Positions 62,625-64,000 of a stretch of DNA of 64,000 nt are shown piece by piece. The notes below the pieces were generated by a model that was given only the letters and a program-made list of their open reading frames with translations, searched no databases and was not told where the DNA came from. Source of the DNA: Geodermatophilus normandii (GTDB lineage: Bacteria > Actinomycetota > Actinomycetes > Mycobacteriales > Geodermatophilaceae); the NCBI RefSeq assembly GCF_003182485.1, contig NZ_QGTX01000001.1:4116001-4180000 (forward strand). Reading direction: 5' to 3'. Position 1 is the stretch's first letter. The number at the start of each line of letters is the position of its first letter. Position numbers and translations under genes: made by a program.

Positions 62625-63239
62625 CTACTCCTGCACCGTCTCGGCTGGGAAGTCCCGGACTTGGAGCGTCGAGTGGTCGAGCAGCGTCAGTCGCCCATCA
62701 GCAACGAACACCAGCTGGCCAGGGAGCGGCGTCAATAGGTACGGGATGGCGAAGATGACGCGCCGCCGGAGCCAGCCAACACGGCGGACATGCAGCCTCG
62801 TCGACCAGCTGTCACGAACAGCCTTGAGGATCTCGTATGCCTGGGCGGGCTTCGCGGCGTACCGCCCGCGGAAGTCACCAGCGGTCGCCGGCGCCTCCGG
62901 GGTCGACCGCGTGCGATAGATCGCCTGCGGGCCGGCGGCCCAAGCGAAGCCAGCTCGAACGTCAGTGCACGGGTGCTTCGGCCATGGCGGTCCCATCTCG
63001 TCGAAGTAGACCCGACTGCCGGCCGCGTTCGACCAGAAGTAGACGGCTGCGCCGCACACGGGGCAGCGAGCATTGGGCCTCAGCCAGCGAGCCGAGTAGG
63101 GCAGTGCCGGATAGCGGACCGTGGCGGGTCGCGGCGGGGCTGGATGGTGGTCCTGCGTGAACCAGCTCGTCGAGTAGGAGCTTGAGCTCTGCCTGCCCGA
63201 GGACCCTCGTGTGACGTCGTGCGCAGAGACCCAGTGCAT
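62625..63239 (-). CDS. Zinc-binding hypothetical protein
   Basis: 204 residues from ATG 63239. The block RPNARCPVCGAAVYFW and GSRVYFDEMGPPWPKHPCTD is a pattern I recognise from many unrelated bacterial genomes, with Cys pairs that likely bind zinc. The rest (AAKPAQAYEILKAVRDSWST, VIFAIPYLLTPLPGQLVFVA) is a mixed fold with no name. It lies between the integrase and the right attachment site, so it is part of the island. Confidence 0.68.
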   Translation of the reverse strand: MHWVSAHDVTRGSSGRQSSSSYSTSWFTQDHHPAPPRPATVRYPALPYSARWLRPNARCPVCGAAVYFWSNAAGSRVYFDEMGPPWPKHPCTDVRAGFAWAAGPQAIYRTRSTPEAPATAGDFRGRYAAKPAQAYEILKAVRDSWSTRLHVRRVGWLRRRVIFAIPYLLTPLPGQLVFVADGRLTLLDHSTLQVRDFPAETVQE

Positions 63240-63445
63240 GGTCCCGTTTCGACCACGTCGCCAATGCCCCCGCCGCCGGTACTTGGCCAACGTGCCTCCT
63301 GCTCGGGCCGACGCTGGATCGCAGCCTCCCATACGAGACGTTCAAGTCCGCCCTCGTTGCCGGCGGCCGCGCGCAACGGGTGCGGACACGTCCGGGTCCT
63401 CGTCCTCAGGCGGGCCGTGGTGGGCGCCGTACTGGCTCCCGCGGC

Positions 63446-63464
63446 TGAGGAACATCTGAGGAAC
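63446..63464. repeat. Paired TGAGGAAC motifs, right end of island
   Basis: TGAGGAAC at 63446-63453 and 63457-63464, the same 11-bp spacing as the pair at 46338-46356. Located 43 bases inside the right 28-bp repeat. Possible integrase arm sites, though this segment also resembles the rnpB flank at 46130-46150. Confidence 0.5.
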
Positions 63465-63506
63465 GGGGACCCCCGCCGGACCTGAAAAGGCAGGTCAGAC
63501 GAGGGG

Positions 63507-63534
63507 CGACGGACGAGTCGGCCTGTACGCCGGG
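63507..63534. repeat. Right island end: 28-bp attachment core within rnpB
   Basis: Identical to 46202-46229. It is the last 28 bases of the RNase P RNA gene (P1 3' strand plus adjoining bases). Because the island carries the sequence on, rnpB stays complete after insertion. Confidence 0.85.
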
Positions 63535-63931
63535 TTCTGTCCTCGGGCGCCTCGCGGCCTCCCGATGGGCGGTCATCCATCTAGGCCCGCCGTTGCCGGC
63601 GGGCTCGAGCGGTCCACCCGCAGGCTCGGGCGGGCAGCCCTCGAACGCCTGCGCAGGACGACGTTCCCGCCGTCCCTTCTCGACCTTGCTCCGGGTGGGG
63701 TTTACCGAGCCGCACCGGTCACCCGGTGCGCTGGTGGTCTCTTACACCACCGTTTCACCCTGACCGGCCGTGTCTCCGGAGAGGCACCGCCGGCGGTCTG
63801 TTCTCTGTGGCACTGTCCCGCGGGTTCCCCCGGGTCGCCGTTAGCGACCACCCTGCCCTGTGGAGCCCGGACGTTCCTCGGCGACGGGGTCTCCCCCGCC
63901 GACGCGACCGCCCGGCCGACTCGTCCGTCGT
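63507..63931 (-). ncRNA. rnpB: RNase P RNA, bacterial type A
   Basis: About 425 bases. The 5' strand (complement of 63914-63930) and 3' strand (63507-63523) pair over 16 bases as helix P1. The conserved core is clear on the minus strand: GAGGAACGTCCGGGCTCCAC (CR-I), ACAGAGAACAGACCGCC-type CR-II/III, GGTAAACCCCACCCGGAGCA (CR-IV) and GACAGAACCCGGCGTACAGG (CR-V). It is the catalytic RNA that matures the 5' ends of tRNAs. Its 3' end is the island attachment site. Confidence 0.95.
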
Positions 63932-63937
63932 GCCCGC

Positions 63938-63943
63938 AGTCTA
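63938..63943 (-). promoter_or_regulatory. Candidate -10 box of rnpB
   Basis: TAGACT on the minus strand ends seven bases before the inferred 5' end of RNase P RNA (about 63931). No convincing -35 box at standard spacing is seen. Position fits a sigma-A-type promoter. Confidence 0.45.
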
Positions 63944-64000
63944 CGGACCCTTCACAGCGGAACTGCCCGGTCCGCGTTGTGACTATTCCGTAACCCACCT

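Larger units (their letters stand above)
46202..63534. mobile_element. 17.3-kb genomic island integrated at the 3' end of rnpB
   Basis: Bounded by the 28-bp direct repeat derived from rnpB, with a tyrosine recombinase near the right end (61479-62585). The interior has lower GC, more A/T-ending codons, many relics and no housekeeping operons, unlike both flanks. Cargo: RT-HEPN pair, HEPN/zinc-ribbon protein, HipA-like kinase pair, NACHT protein, SH3-like protein, extra cis-prenyltransferase, Ntn hydrolase, broken NERD protein. No conjugation or phage structural genes are present, so it needs help to move, or moves only by its integrase. Confidence 0.85.

Noticed and set aside
46202-63534. Prophage
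   Set aside because: No capsid, portal, terminase, tail or lysis genes in 17 kb; only an integrase.
46202-63534. CRISPR array
   Set aside because: No set of short, regularly spaced direct repeats is present in this island or elsewhere in the window.

Overview
The window is about 64 kb of very high-GC DNA with GTG starts, short intergenic gaps and many ATGA or GTGA overlaps. Gene content (actinobacterial-type glutamine synthetase GlnA2, an F420-dependent NADP oxidoreductase, an Rv2629-like release-factor-fold protein, a tad pilus locus and a type A RNase P RNA) points to an actinomycete. Geodermatophilaceae or a relative is plausible, but that is inference from style and not proven by the sequence.

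Region 1 (1 to about 46,100) is ordinary chromosome. It holds the 5' end of glnA2, the nadE-panB pair, an F420 oxidoreductase, two cupins, a diguanylate cyclase and an M24 peptidase. A secreted GH10 xylanase with its divergent LacI regulator follows, then a four-gene operon around a Vms1/baeRF-like protein. A complete tad-type pilus locus (15.7-23.6 kb) has a strong hairpin between the pilin gene and the rest. After it come PPK2, SelO, an AraC regulator, a DUF2235 hydrolase, an APC permease, several hydrolases and three small secreted proteins. Between 23.8 and 27.2 kb three genes are broken by single-base frameshifts or internal deletions. A glycosyltransferase gene at 4.2 kb has also lost its middle.

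Region 2 (about 46,202 to 63,534) is a 17.3-kb genomic island inserted at the 3' end of the RNase P RNA gene rnpB. The intact rnpB lies at the right edge on the minus strand. A 28-bp perfect direct repeat, lying in a longer imperfect repeat of about 120 bp, marks both ends, and an intact tyrosine recombinase sits near the right end. Paired TGAGGAAC motifs occur just inside the ends. The middle of the island has visibly lower GC and different codon use. A second, older element seems nested inside it. Relics of a tRNA-Gly(UCC) 3' half flank 46.5-58.3 kb as about 174-bp direct repeats, with a decayed integrase beside the right copy.

The island cargo looks like a defence or conflict cluster. It includes a reverse transcriptase of the unknown-group/Abi kind with FADD active site, translationally coupled to a small HEPN protein (49.3-51.4 kb). 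Next to it is a second HEPN-like protein with a zinc ribbon (47.1-48.2 kb). A HipA-like kinase with a DUF3037-like partner, a membrane NACHT NTPase with a small SH3-like secreted partner, an extra cis-prenyltransferase, a proteasome/HslV-like Ntn hydrolase and a frameshifted NERD nuclease-domain protein follow. The RT-HEPN pair is the best candidate for an undescribed two-gene system; the NACHT/SH3-like/prenyltransferase set and the lone Ntn hydrolase are the next best. Their roles are inferred from domains and neighbours only.
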